Origin: Neoceratodus forsteri
Taxonomy: Eukaryota > Chordata > Ceratodontiformes > Ceratodontidae
Length of the DNA stretch: 64,000 bases
Reading direction: 5' to 3'
Assembly (NCBI GenBank): GCA_016271365.2
Contig: CM057453.1
Location: 1,078,197,001-1,078,261,000, forward strand
How positions within the stretch are numbered: position 1 is the stretch's first letter; the number at the start of each line of letters is the position of its first letter. Below, piece after piece: positions 34,481 to 45,264 of the stretch. The notes under the pieces are model-generated. The model was not told the origin of the DNA and ran no database searches. It was given only the letters and a program-made list of their open reading frames with translations. Made by a program: the position numbers and the translations under genes.

Positions 34481-35659
34481 GCAGAAGTGCCTACCCCATT
34501 TTCCCCAACAGCTGCAAAGAGAAACACAGTGTGTACAAACAATGTATGCATAATAATGGCCCTTGGAGCAAAAAAGGAGGTGTTGTAATACTAAATTGCT
34601 TATATCTCAGTAACCATACGATGTAGGGAAAAAAAAATCACTTTATTCATGATTTTCCTGGCTACGTTTTTGCTGAATGCGTAGCCATATCTCACACCGT
34701 TTTCCAGATACGAGCCCCGAAAGGCACAACGTTCACCACTATGTTAGTCTATGGGAAAAAGTGCCAACTTTGGAGTATCGTAACTTGGCATCCGTGCAAT
34801 ATATTTTCACCAAACCACCAAAAGGCACATCTGTGAGTTGTTGGCTGCCTTCTCTCCAAATTTCAGCTCGGAAGACCAAATTGTTCTTTTGCAGCAAGGT
34901 GGCAAAGAACTCTTGTCATTTTGGCCATAGTCTGGAAAAGTAGTGTCAATTTGCGACACCTTCCACAAATTTTGCGAAAGTGTCATGAGTGCGACACTAC
35001 TTTTTCCATACATTTGAAAAACATATTTCTTGGGTGTTTAACCCCAAAATAAAGACATGGCTAGCAACCTCAGGGTCCAACTAGGTGAACACAAAAAAAT
35101 TGTGTCTCTAGAGTGTCCCAAATTTAAATGCCAAACATTTCTGTGATCACTAACTGAAAAAAAATGGCTGAGTCACGACACTACTGGGGTCATTTGCGAC
35201 ACTAAAAACTGCATTTTCTACACTGTCGAACCTTTTGTTAACTTTTCACATTGACTTATAATGGGAACTTGTTTCTTGAATAACTTTTGAACTGTTTAAT
35301 ATTTTTTCACAAAATCTTTAAAAGGCACATCAAGGACCCTGGCCGCACATTCCCTGAGGCATCAGGGTGCGCTTAGGGTTGTCGTCTCATCCCATCACAT
35401 GTGTAAAGAAGCTGAAGCAGAAGAATGGGGTGAGAGTTAGGGACCAATGACCACAAAGTGCACCCTGATGCCAGTTGGAGGGGTGGGGGGGGGCCAAGGG
35501 GCTTTCAACCCTAACACCAAATTTCCTCACTTTTGTTGCTGTGAAACAACCCTATCTGATGCATTAAACAGAGTTTTTTGGCTCTAATTTCCTTTCTTTT
35601 TGAGAAAGATGATGAGAAATAGTGAAAGTAATGCAGCTACGGGAGCATGGTGCCCCGCC

Positions 35660-36110
35660 ATGTGATGTGCACAGGAGCACAGTAATGCAATTGTAAAGGA
35701 AAATGGTAATAGTAACAGCAACAATAGCAGCAAAGAAACAGGAACGTAAAAGAAAATGTAAGTGCATATGGAAACACAAACCGTAATGCACACGGGCACA
35801 GTAACGCAATTGCAAATGCAAATGGTAGCAGTAACAGCAACGAAGATGCAAAATGAAAGAGAAACAATAAAACAAATGAAAGGTCTGCCATAAATGCCAA
35901 TGGCAATGCAGACAGGTACGCGAACTTGAAATGCAAACACAAACAGTAGGGGAAATGCAAATGTTAACAGTAATGCAAATGCAAGCACAAACGAGAACGC
36001 AAAAGGTAATGGATGCGGTGGCGCACACAGGAAGAGAAACGCCAATGAGTATGTCAAAGCAAGTGGAAACAGTAACTGTAACATTAACAGAAGTGCATAC
36101 TCTGTTTTTC
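35660..36110. repeat. Hexamer-periodic A-rich tract, unit 2
   Basis: Shorter counterpart of the tract in unit 1, with the same words (GTAACAGCAAC, GCAAATGCAAATGG, GGAAACAC) at the same place relative to the flanking blocks. Minus-strand frames of up to 199 codons here are hydrophobic artefacts of the repeat. Confidence 0.75.
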
Positions 36111-37254
36111 CCCAACAGTTGCATAGAGAAACACAGTGTGCACAAAGAATGTATGCATAGCAATCGGCCTCAGAGCTGAAAATGAGCTGTTGGAATACTA
36201 AATTGCTTATATCTCAGGAACAATACGACGTAGAAATAAAATTTAAACATCACATGAATCATGCACTTCCTGGTTATGTTTTTGTTTAGTCATAACAAAA
36301 ATTCTGTATCTCGCACCATTTCCGAGATACGAGCCCCAAAAGGCGCAGCATACGCCAGCATGTTAGTCTATGGGAAAAAATTTCAACTTTGGACTACTGT
36401 AACTTGGCAGCCGTGCAATATTTTTTCACCAAAGCACCAAAATGCACATCTGTGAGATGTTGGCTGCCATCCTTCCAAATGTCAGCCCAAAAGACCAAAT
36501 TGTTCTTTTGCAGCAGGATGGCAAACAATTCCTGTCATTTTTGCCATAGTGTTGAAAAGTAGTGTCGTGATTTGTGACACCTTTTGAAAAAATTTGTGAC
36601 AGTGTCGCAAGTGCAACACTACTTTGCGACATTACTTTTCCCAGAAATTTGAAAAAAATATTTCTGGGGTGTTTAACCCCAAATAAAGACATGGCTAGCA
36701 TTCTCAGGGCCCGACTAGGTAAACACAAAAAGAATGATGTCCCTAGATGATCCCAATTTTAAATGCCAAGCATTTCTGTGATAAGTAACTGAAAACAAAA
36801 TGGCAGATTTGCGACACTACTAGGGTAATTTGCGACACTAAAAAGTGCATTTGCAACACCGTCAAACTTTTTGTTAACGTTTTCCATTGAGTATAATGGG
36901 AAACTTGCTTTTTGAATAACTTTTGAACAGTTCAATATTTTTTCATGAAATCTTCAAAAGGCACATTGGAGACCCTGGCCACATGGTCCCTGAAGTTATC
37001 AGACTGGTCCTGTCAACTATGCAACCTGTAGGTGTGAGCCAAGAATGTGCGAAAAAACATAATTGCATGCCGGAATGTCGCTTAGTAACTCTGCAGCTGT
37101 ATAACCGACTGGTACGTAAGTTGGCACATCGCAAGATCTATGGTTATGTCCTGTGCCTGCCAAATTTCAGGCAAATCCATTGAACGGTGACAAAGTTATG
37201 AAGGTGCAAAATTTCACCATTTAACCTTAAATGGGGTACTGAACCCTAACTATG

Positions 37255-37256
<2 letters not shown>

Positions 37257-37297
<41 letters not shown>

Positions 37298-37310
37298 GTA
37301 TATATTTAGT
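37257..37310. repeat. TA/CA microsatellite
   Basis: A TA run at 37,257-37,287 followed by ACACACACAC. It marks the right edge of the tandem unit pair. Confidence 0.9.
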
Positions 37311-37589
37311 TTTTATTTTGTTTATAACATTTTCTGCAGGTTACACCAGGATATGAGCCTTGGCTCTGTGTGCCTTACTGGTTATCAGTTTTATATAATG
37401 AAATACTGGACCGCAAAATAAAACAAAAGCTATAATAAACAATTCTACAATACTTTTTTCCACAATACATTAGAAGCCCACCACACATAGCTTTGATAAA
37501 TATCAATTTTTATGGCATAGCAGCATTTCTAATACAGACTTTTGCAAAAAAAAATGTGAACATGCTATTTTACCAGTTCTTTACTACCT

Positions 37590-37815
37590 CTTTGGACGCA
37601 GTACAGCATAATGGTTATGGGCACTGAGCTGCAAACCTGGAGACCTAGGTTTGAATCCTGTCAGCCTCAACATCCATACTGGTGACCCTGAGCAAGTAAT
37701 TTAACTTCATTGTGCTCCCAGGTTGCACCTGGAAACACGGTCTGGCTTAGTGTGCCTATCCTAGTTAAACAATTTTCTCCTTTCCCTTTCCTCTTTATTC
37801 GGTAAAGATGCCAAT
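37590..37815 (+). mobile_element. SINE with MIR-like core and L2-type tail
   Basis: Best preserved copy of the family: CAGCATAATGGTTATGGGCA (A box), AGGTTTGAATCC (B box), TGACCCTGAGCAAGTAA (core), CTCCCAGGTTGCACCTGGAA and TTAGTGTGCCTATCC (tail). The tail closely resembles the minus-strand 3' end of the LINE at 45,265-45,340 (CAGGTCGCACCTGGAAA, ATGTGCCTCTCC). Confidence 0.75.
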
Positions 37816-37819
37816 GTGA

Positions 37820-39095
37820 CAATAATGTATCAATTTTGAAGTAGTTTGCTTTAACAAATGTAGGAGGCAAACAGGATGGTAGGCTGTTTTTTAAAGAGAC
37901 TTGTATCTTTAAATCTAAGGGACACATGTTGTTTAAACATGAACGATCGCAAGATGTGCCAAAGAAATGTCCAGACTGAAGTCTCTGTGGAGGATCAGGT
38001 GATATCCTGAGTCACTCACAAAGTCACTCACATGGACTGCCACGGGCAGATAATGTTGGCAGACTGGAAAATCTGCAATATCTAGAGCAGAACTGGAAAA
38101 CCTGCCAGAACAAGAGAAACAATGTAGCCATGTTCTTGTTAGTTTGTTACTGATCTTTTTCCGTCCTTCAGTTCCCTCACTGTAGCTTCTGAAAGGCACA
38201 GAAAGGGAAGGTGCGGGTGTACATGCGTGTGTGCATTAATGTTTGTTCGTGTGTGTGTGTAAGAGAGAGAGAGAGAGAGAGAGAGAGCAGCATGGAGTAG
38301 CATAGCTGTACATTACTCTTCATTACTAACAAAAAAAAAACACTGTCCTGTTACAGATACTGCCTGCCTACAATGATAATAGTAGATGATCACATGCTGT
38401 AGTAACATAGTATTGTAACATGGTATACCTCTCCTGCTGCATAGCAGTGACTATACCCAATCTGAGTGCGGTCACACATGCTGCAAGCAGTGCTATCCTC
38501 CGCAGACATGCTGGGTAGTTACCACTCTCTGTGTGAATTAATATTTTTGAATGTGTTCCATTATTAACACCCCCCCAACACACACACACATACACTCACA
38601 CACAAATTTATAAATGTTTTCAAGTTCTTCTTGGACTTGCAAGTGCAGACATCTGTATGTACTCCACCCTGTCAGACCTCTTTAGTATTTAGAATACTGT
38701 GATCATGTCTTCCCTCCAAATACTCTTTTATATGCTGAATAATTTGAGTACATCCAATGTGTCCTCATACTGCAGTGCTTGCCTCCTTAGCCACACATTT
38801 CCAATCTGTTTGGTGTATGTACCTCTCTCCAGCCACATACATACATTATAAAACTTCAAATCCAACCCATATCATCAAGGTTATACAAATCCTTTTGTTG
38901 TGGAGGGGAGTCTGAAAAGAAAATGGCCTAACTGGTACTACAATATGCAGACTGCACCACAACTAGCTCTGCACAACAAACCTGCACACTAAAGGTAACA
39001 CTAGTCTTTGAAATTTGCATTTGCAAATAGTATGCATGATGACAGCTGGTATGCAAAGCAAGGTTAGGCATATACAAAGCATTACCCCCACTAAA
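37820..39095. other. Unrecognised sequence with GA and CA runs
   Basis: A GT then GA microsatellite lies at 38,249-38,287 and a CA run at 38,577-38,605. No coding frame or element can be supported. Confidence 0.5.
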
Positions 39096-39104
39096 AACAT
39101 GATA

Positions 39105-39400
39105 CCCACAGGAGAAACAGAAGCAGGATCTAAGGGGCACTGATCATCTGCCTTCCCAAGCTGATCTCTGAAGCTGGCACCTCAGCCGGTCTCCATCCAG
39201 ACCCACAGGAGCAACAGAAGCAGGGTCTCAGGAGTGCTGAACACCTGCCTTCCTCCAGCTGATCTCTGGAGCTGGCCATCTCAGCCAGTCCCTGACCAGA
39301 CCCACAGGAGCAACAGAAGCAGGGTCTCAGGAGTGCTGAATGCCTGCATTGCCCCAGCTGATCTCCGGAGCTGGGCATCTCAGGTGCAGCTGCCTTTCAC
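39105..39400. repeat. 98-bp tandem repeat, about three copies
   Basis: CCCACAGGAG starts at 39,105, 39,202 and 39,301, each followed by AACAGAAGCAGG, then CAGCTGATCTC and GAGCTGG. A further single copy is at 40,345-40,470, ending in TTGGGGCTCCAGCAC as the first array does (CGGGGCTCCAGCAC at 39,405). These may be parts of one longer repeat. Confidence 0.75.
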
Positions 39401-39409
39401 CTCTCGGGG

Positions 39410-40340
39410 CTCCAGCACAATTCCCAGGCTCACTAGGACTGCCTTTTCATCTAAAATAACTGCTTTTTTACTGGACATTTAATTGGGCTCAGGTTTAATG
39501 CTCCATGATTCTGCTGTAGTTTAGGGTCCATTTCAGGTATGCTGAAGACGCTAACACACTTAGCTGTGCGATTTTGCTGAAAAACACAGACCTCCCAGCT
39601 AGAAAATGTATTATGTGTCCAAGTTAGCTTTGTAATCGGCAGCAGAAAAAAAATTGGCAGTGGAAGGCAGCATGTATCAGACAGTAATGTGTACTGCATG
39701 AAACCTTTGGTAGCAACTCTTGCAAACTGTGCTTAGACAATTTCTGTTAGAACACTAATGAGCTGCAGCCTGTGTAAAAGCCTGTGTTTAATTAAGTAAT
39801 ACCCTGTGTTAAAACCATACATGTAGGGAGCACCAGCCTATGATAATACATGAATTTATGAAAGCTTCAGCCTGGCAAAAGATTGTTCCCAGGGCTTAGA
39901 CTGTGAAAGTGTACTCAGGGTGTAGCAAGTAAATGGGGTAAAAGTGTACTCAGACAGGGTTAGTTACCTGATGAGCTAAGAGGTTCCACACTGTGTACAG
40001 CTGTTTTAGAGGTTGATCTAGCCTTGATGCTTACTGCAGGTCTATGTGGAGTTGCTGTTTGGTAGAACATGAGGGGTCCATTGAGCTTCAGCTCTTTCTG
40101 ACCCCTGAAGCTCATCCTAGCCTGCCCCGTAGCTCCAGCCCCCATCCCGCCCGTGACCAATGGGGTTTCCCCTACTAGCCCCTTAAGGGCACAGTCTAGC
40201 CTTTAGCTACCCCTCCCCCTTCCCAGCCAACCTTAAGTGCAATGCAATTTTCTGTCAGCACAGATCAATTGATTGTTGTCTACTGCCAATGCCCTTGCAT
40301 TGTGTAACATATCCATTCTCTTATAGTCCTCCACAACCAG
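39410..40340. other. Unrecognised sequence, possibly LTR-like
   Basis: The stretch around 40,150-40,250 has CCAATGGGG, CCCCTTAAGGGC and C-rich blocks that resemble promoter-proximal LTR sequence, and similar wording appears at 63.0 kb. Nothing is firm. There is no open frame above 82 codons. Confidence 0.3.
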
Positions 40341-40344
40341 TCCC

Positions 40345-40560
40345 CAACCAGACCCACAGGGGCAACTGAAGCAGGGTCTCAGGGGTGCTGAACGCCCACC
40401 TTCCCCCAGCTGATCTCCAGAGCTGGGCATCTCAGATACAGCCCCCTTTTGACTCTTGGGGCTCCAGCACTGGTGGCGCTGCAAAGAGGAATAGCCTCCC
40501 TCCCACCCCAACTCCTCTCCTGGGCCATTGGTTGCCCTTTTAAACACTCTCTAGCCAATT
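40345..40560. repeat. Single copy of the 98-bp repeat with flank
   Basis: See the array at 39,105-39,400: the same GACCCACAGGGGCAACTGAA, GCTGATCTCCAGAGCTGG and CTTGGGGCTCCAGCAC order. It is followed by GGGCCATTGGTTGCC. Confidence 0.6.
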
Positions 40561-41169
40561 AATGTCCCCTTCCCCCATGACTACCAGCTGTACACTGTTA
40601 AGTGGTTTCCCCTCTTGGCTGCAAATCACTGCTTCATCCTACATCTCCCTCCCTCCCCCCTGATTACTATTTCAATTCTACCCCCAGTGCCATGGAGCTT
40701 GCCACATGTGTCCAGTTCTCCTCAACCTTAAAGTTGCTACTTAGTTTTTCCATTGGTTGTCATTGGAAAATATCTCTAACTGCTTCACCTGCCCCCACCA
40801 GGCCGTCCCCAGTATCCCTTCCCACCATTTCTATTCTGAGTTCCCCCATCACTCTCCCACATCTCTGCATTCCTTATCTCTGCTCTCCTGGAATACAACA
40901 GTCCTCTGCGGACCCCTTTCAGGCACCTCCCTCAGACAAGACTGCTATCTGCTTTACCTCTACTGCCTCCACAAGTGCACCACATGCCTCCACTCCCCTG
41001 TCTATAACCCTTCCCATTCTCTTAAAGTTTAGATCACCCAGGCACCTACTGTTTGCCAACAACAGGCACAGGAGACTCCTCCTGCTCTTCCTCCTTCATT
41101 CTAGGTCAGTCCACCCTAACCCCGGACCCCTTCAGGCTGCCCAAGGTATCTCCTGCCCCTCCCCAAAAT

Positions 41170-41810
41170 ACCAGCACACTAAAAATTGTTCACCTGAATA
41201 TATAGAGCCTCCCAGCTAAGTAATCTCAGCTCAAAGCCTGCTGTCTGACAACAACTTCAACATTATCTCCCTGAGACCTGGCTAACCCATAGGATCACCC
41301 CAAGTGAAACCAGTCTTGAAGGGTACTCCCTCATCAGAAGAGATAGACAAGGAAAAAGAGGTGGTGGTTGCCTCCACTGGATTAGGAATCACCTCTCTGC
41401 CTCTGTTCTTGGTACCCATGAGGCAACATCCCACCTAGAATCTCTCTCTGTGAATCTCCTCCTTGGCAAAAATAAAATGATCACTGTTAGTGTTACTTAT
41501 CTCCCCCCTTGCACCCCACGTAATGAGCTATATGCTATTCTCAGCATTAAACACACCCTCCCTAGAGAAATGGAGTGGATCATCCTAGGGGATTTCAACA
41601 TGAACTGACAATCCCCACAGGCTAATGAAGCCAAAGAATCCATCATCAGCCTAGGCCTCCATGAGTTAATCACTTCCACCACCCACACCAACTATAGGAC
41701 AAGGTATAAATCCATCCTTGACAGGGTACTTGCCTCAAACCCTTCACATGTAACCAATTTGGGGGTCCTTCCTTACTCTTTTAGTGAACACTGTGTTTCC
41801 TTTTGCTGTT
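41170..41810 (+). pseudogene. L2-type endonuclease (frameshifted)
   Basis: Readable segments: LKIVHLNI (41,174 on), NFNIISL then a damaged ETWLTHR, RRDRQGKRGGGCLHW, VTYLPPCTPRNEL, EWIILGDFNMN (41,574-41,606, the GDFN catalytic motif, followed at once by a stop), ISLGLHELIT and NYRTRYKSILDRVLAS. The final SDH motif is altered to SEHCVSF. These are the APE endonuclease motifs in the right order. At least two frame changes and one stop make it inactive. Confidence 0.75.
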
Positions 41811-42049
41811 GATCAGCTAAAACCCCTATATTAGAACACAAATTCATTTACTCCTGAAAATCAGTACTGAAGAATTCACCAAAGCCTTACTTGCCACCGA
41901 ATGGTCCTTCACTTACTCCATCAAGGATATCCACACCACCCTTGAAACCTTCAGTAGTAACATCCTTGCCATCTGTGACAACCTCATCCCTCTTAAAAAA
42001 CTCAGAGTAAAAGGGCACACCTAAGAATGGGTCTCCTCCAATCTCCTTA

Positions 42050-43620
42050 ATCAAATGAGGAAGATTGACAGAGCCTGGAAAAAATATAAGAAATTTAAAC
42101 TCTGCAGCCTTCTACAACAGTACAAAACACTCTGCAATAGTTGTAAAGCTGCAGCCTGCAATGCAAACATTACCTTCCTCAGGGATAAACAAGAAAGCTC
42201 CAGGGTCAACCCTAAGCACACTTGTAGATTCCTCGATGACCTTACTGGGAGAGGAATGCACACTAAACACATTAACCTCACCAGTGATGGTCAACCTGTC
42301 ACTGACCCCTTGCAGTAGCTACCATTTTCAGTTCCTACTTCAGCGACCTTGGCAAGTGCAGACCCCTTCACCCTTCTCTCCTGACTTTCCCTCAATCCTC
42401 CCCCCAGTTTCCACTTCAGATACCTTACACCCCTGGAGGTGGTCAGACTCATGAAAATAAACAACCCTAATCCTAGCCCAGGACCTGACAACATCGACTA
42501 CTGCATCCTGAAGCTGGTCTGTGAGACCATAGCGCTTTCCCTAATCAACATCTTTTAACTATTCCCTCTGCTCAGGCTCTTTCCCCCTAAACTGGAAATG
42601 CACCACAATCAAACCCCTCCACAAATTAGGCCCCAAAGATGATGTCACTAACTACAGGCCAATTTCCTTCCTAGCACCACTGTCTAAAATAATGGAAAAA
42701 ACGTCATCCTAGGTCAAATCATTGATTTCTTTGAGAAATACAACCTTCAAACAGATGCACAGCACAAGTTCAGAGCAGGCCACAACACTGAGACAGCTCT
42801 GATCAAATTCACCCACTTCATTGATAAGGCCAATGATGAAGGCCTCTTCACTGTCTTAGTGTTTGTGGACGTTTCCAAAGCTTTTGACTTTGTAGACCAC
42901 AAAGTTCTCTGGACCCTTACCAGTCTCAACTTTTCCCTCAAGGTGGTTAACTGATTCTCCAATTACCTCATCCTAAGATCCCACAGAACTGTGATCAAAG
43001 GTGTTCACTCCTCCCTCTCCTCTATCAAATATGGAGCTCCCCAGGTCTCCATTCTGGGACCTCTCCTTTTCTTCCTAGTGGTCAACTCTCTCCCCAAGAT
43101 CTGCAGGCATACTGAGTTATTACACTGTGTTGATGATCTGTGCTTTTCTGTAAAGCCAATCACCCCATTTCCCTTTGTCCCAAACTGCAGCTAGACTTCC
43201 ACAAGCTCTACTCCTGGTTCTCATCCAGACGCCTAGTCCTGAACTAGAAAAAAAAAAATCCGTGATCTTCTCTGTTCTAGAAAACCTGCACCCTTTGATT
43301 TCCCTCTCTATGACAATGATGGCATTCTCACTGGGCGAGTCACAGAGCTCAAATACCTTGACTTACTCCTTGACTCCCACCTCACATGTGAACTTCAGGT
43401 CATCCAACTAATTATAAAGCTCACCAAAGGCTCAGAATGTTATATCAAGTTAAAGCTTTCCTAATCCCTGAATCTAGGACTCTACTCTCCTCCAGTTTCC
43501 TTCTCCATCTCTTTGACTATGGAGCATTGATATACTACCCCTCCTTCTCCCAAAAAAACTCAACAGGCTGCGTAGCACCTATCACAATGTCATTCAGTTT
43601 GCAACAGGCCTTCCCAGACT
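42050..43620 (+). pseudogene. L2-type reverse transcriptase (broken)
   Basis: The linker RKIDRAWKKYKKFKLCSLLQ (42,055 on) leads to SPGPDNIDYCILKLV (about 42,473), IKPLHKLGPKDDVTNYRPIS (about 42,608) and LVFVDVSKAFDFVDHKVLW (motif A, about 42,857). Then come GAPQVSILGPLLFFLVVNSL (about 43,033), HCVDDLCFSVKP (catalytic box with VDD, about 43,126) and HLFDYGALIYYP. Motif order and spacing fit L2-clade polymerases. Frame breaks occur near 42,545, 42,710, 42,950 and 43,240. Confidence 0.8.
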
Positions 43621-44256
43621 AACCCACCACTGTGGCCTCTACAAAGTGGCCAACTGACCTCCTCTTAAGGACAGGCTGGACAGCAACATTTTTACCTTTT
43701 TCCACAAACTCGCATTTGGACTTCTTCCAAGCAGCATTATCCCCCCTCTTCCCACATCTACCCCCACACGTTCCACCAGACAGTCCACCTCCCTCTCCCT
43801 CTCTGTCCCTTTCCACTGCACTACTCAAGGACAAAACACCATATTATATAAGGGCACGAAACATTTCAACACTCCCCATCTCTCATCCAATGCCCCTCAA
43901 CTGCTTCCTTTAGGTACAACCTAAAGGGGTACTTTTCCAGCACAATCACTTGTAAATGCACCAGGCTTTGACCATCTCTCTATCTTTTTATCCAAAATAA
44001 TGTATCCTCCATACTGTACATGATGTTATGATTGCCTGCCTTGTTATCCTTTTTACTATTCAGTTCTGTATTTCTGCACCAAATGAATGCACTTTGATCC
44101 ATGTAATGTTCATCCCCTGCAATGCACTTTTTTGTATACACTGTAACTTTTGTTTGTTCATCTTTAACTGGACGCTTGTGAAAATGGGCAATTTTGCTCA
44201 CACACCTTTCCAGTATAAAATAAAAACTGAAAACTAAAACTGAAACTGAAAAACAA

Positions 44257-45090
44257 GGGACCAAATTCTCAAAAGCCCCCGTAGATCGACGCAAACTGTG
44301 TCAAACAGCAGCTTGCATCAATCTCCAATGTGCTTGGGACCCTGCACTCAATTCGCTATCAGAAGGCATCCTGGTGCCAAACTCCCACAGCTTGCAGCAA
44401 CTGCTGCCATGTGTCAAATTCAAGGTGCTTGGGAGAGGTTTGCTACAAGCTGTGGGGTGGTCGGGTGTCATCAGTGCCCATTGATGGAGACCCTCCTGGA
44501 GACTACTACAGTTGTGAGGACTGGATCAGGGGAAGTGAAGGGCAGGGCAAGTCTAAATCAGTGGGAGGTAGCAACATACCCCTGACAGGGACATTGCATA
44601 GTTGCCACTGTGCCTGTGCTGTCTGTGTAAGGGGGCAGCAACACACCTGGCACCACTGGGGGACCCTGTGGGTACATATCCATTACAGTGGGACACAACT
44701 GGCTGCTCCACTGCACCTTTGCATGTGTCAAGGTCCTGTGTGGGCTCCAGATACTGCCGGCAAGTGCCCCAGGGGTGGCAAACAGTCCATTAGACCAGTA
44801 CCGGGCTGGTCTAACTGTGGCATACTATGTGCCCTGTTGGGGGGCTTCCTGAATTCCATTTAAGGGGATGCTGCAACACTACCCAGGTGCATGCCCCCTT
44901 CCACCATGGCACACCAATCCATCCATCGCAAGAACAGGAAAAGCCCGGCTAGACCAGGGGGTCCTTCAACTTGTGCAAGCTGCATTTCTGAATCAGGTAT
45001 GATAGAAGCTGCAGTGCAGTGAGTCCCTTGCATAACATTTATTTGACCCAAACACCTTGCATCATTCCTGATGCTTCACGAATCGGGCCC
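44257..45090 (+). mobile_element. TIR element of about 835 bp, copy 2
   Basis: It begins GGGACCAAATTCTCAAAAG; the reverse complement of its end is GGGCCCGATTCGTGAAGC. Length, orientation and internal words match the element at 10,309-11,152. It lies immediately after the tail of the plus-strand LINE. No transposase is present. Open frames inside it (up to 177 codons) have no counterpart in copy 1 with the same frame and are not considered genes. Confidence 0.6.
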
Positions 45091-45264
45091 AAGATGTTTA
45101 ATCTGTTCTGAGTAATCCCAGGTAAAAAAAAGCACAAAATTAAAATTTAAAAATGCCTACAATTTCCCAGTACAGTCAGTGTTCAGCAAAGGACTCTTCA
45201 TAAGAGGCACTGATAATGACATCATCCTATCAGAAAACAAGCAGTGGTCACTGCCTTAATTTTA

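Larger units (their letters stand above)
33204..37258. repeat. Two-unit tandem of about 2.04 kb, unclassified
   Basis: Unit 1 (about 33,300-35,345) and unit 2 (about 35,346-37,258) share the same blocks in order. These are ATCAGGGTGCG (33,316 and 35,361), AATTTCCTCACTTTTGT, GATGCATTAAACAGAGTTTT, a hexamer-periodic tract, GAGATACGAGCCCC, TATGTTAGTCTATGGGAAAA, CACCAAAGCACCAAAA-type, GCGACACTACT motifs and TTGAATAACTTTTGAAC. The region sits between two TA microsatellites. Unit 1 begins with an inverted repeat: GATGCATTAAACAGAG (33,510-33,550) is the inverse of a segment at 33,210-33,240. No transposase is visible. Confidence 0.75.
40602..44256 (+). mobile_element. L2-type LINE, long but degenerate
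   Basis: The order is: a proline- and serine-rich N-terminal frame (40,602-41,219) with a 2A-like VHPNPGP motif, an endonuclease region (41,170-41,810), a linker, a reverse transcriptase (42,430-43,600) and a C-terminal tail. The 3' end has a CTGAAAA/CTGAAAC simple repeat at 44,228-44,252, as L2-clade LINEs often have. Stops and frameshifts are scattered throughout. A related LINE lies in the opposite orientation at 45,265-48,250, separated by a TIR element. Confidence 0.8.

Noticed and set aside
33567..36163. Asparagine-rich frames (plus) and a 258-codon hydrophobic frame (minus)
   Set aside because: Both follow from a six-base-periodic A-rich tract; the minus frame has no signal or known fold and is not kept in the second unit.
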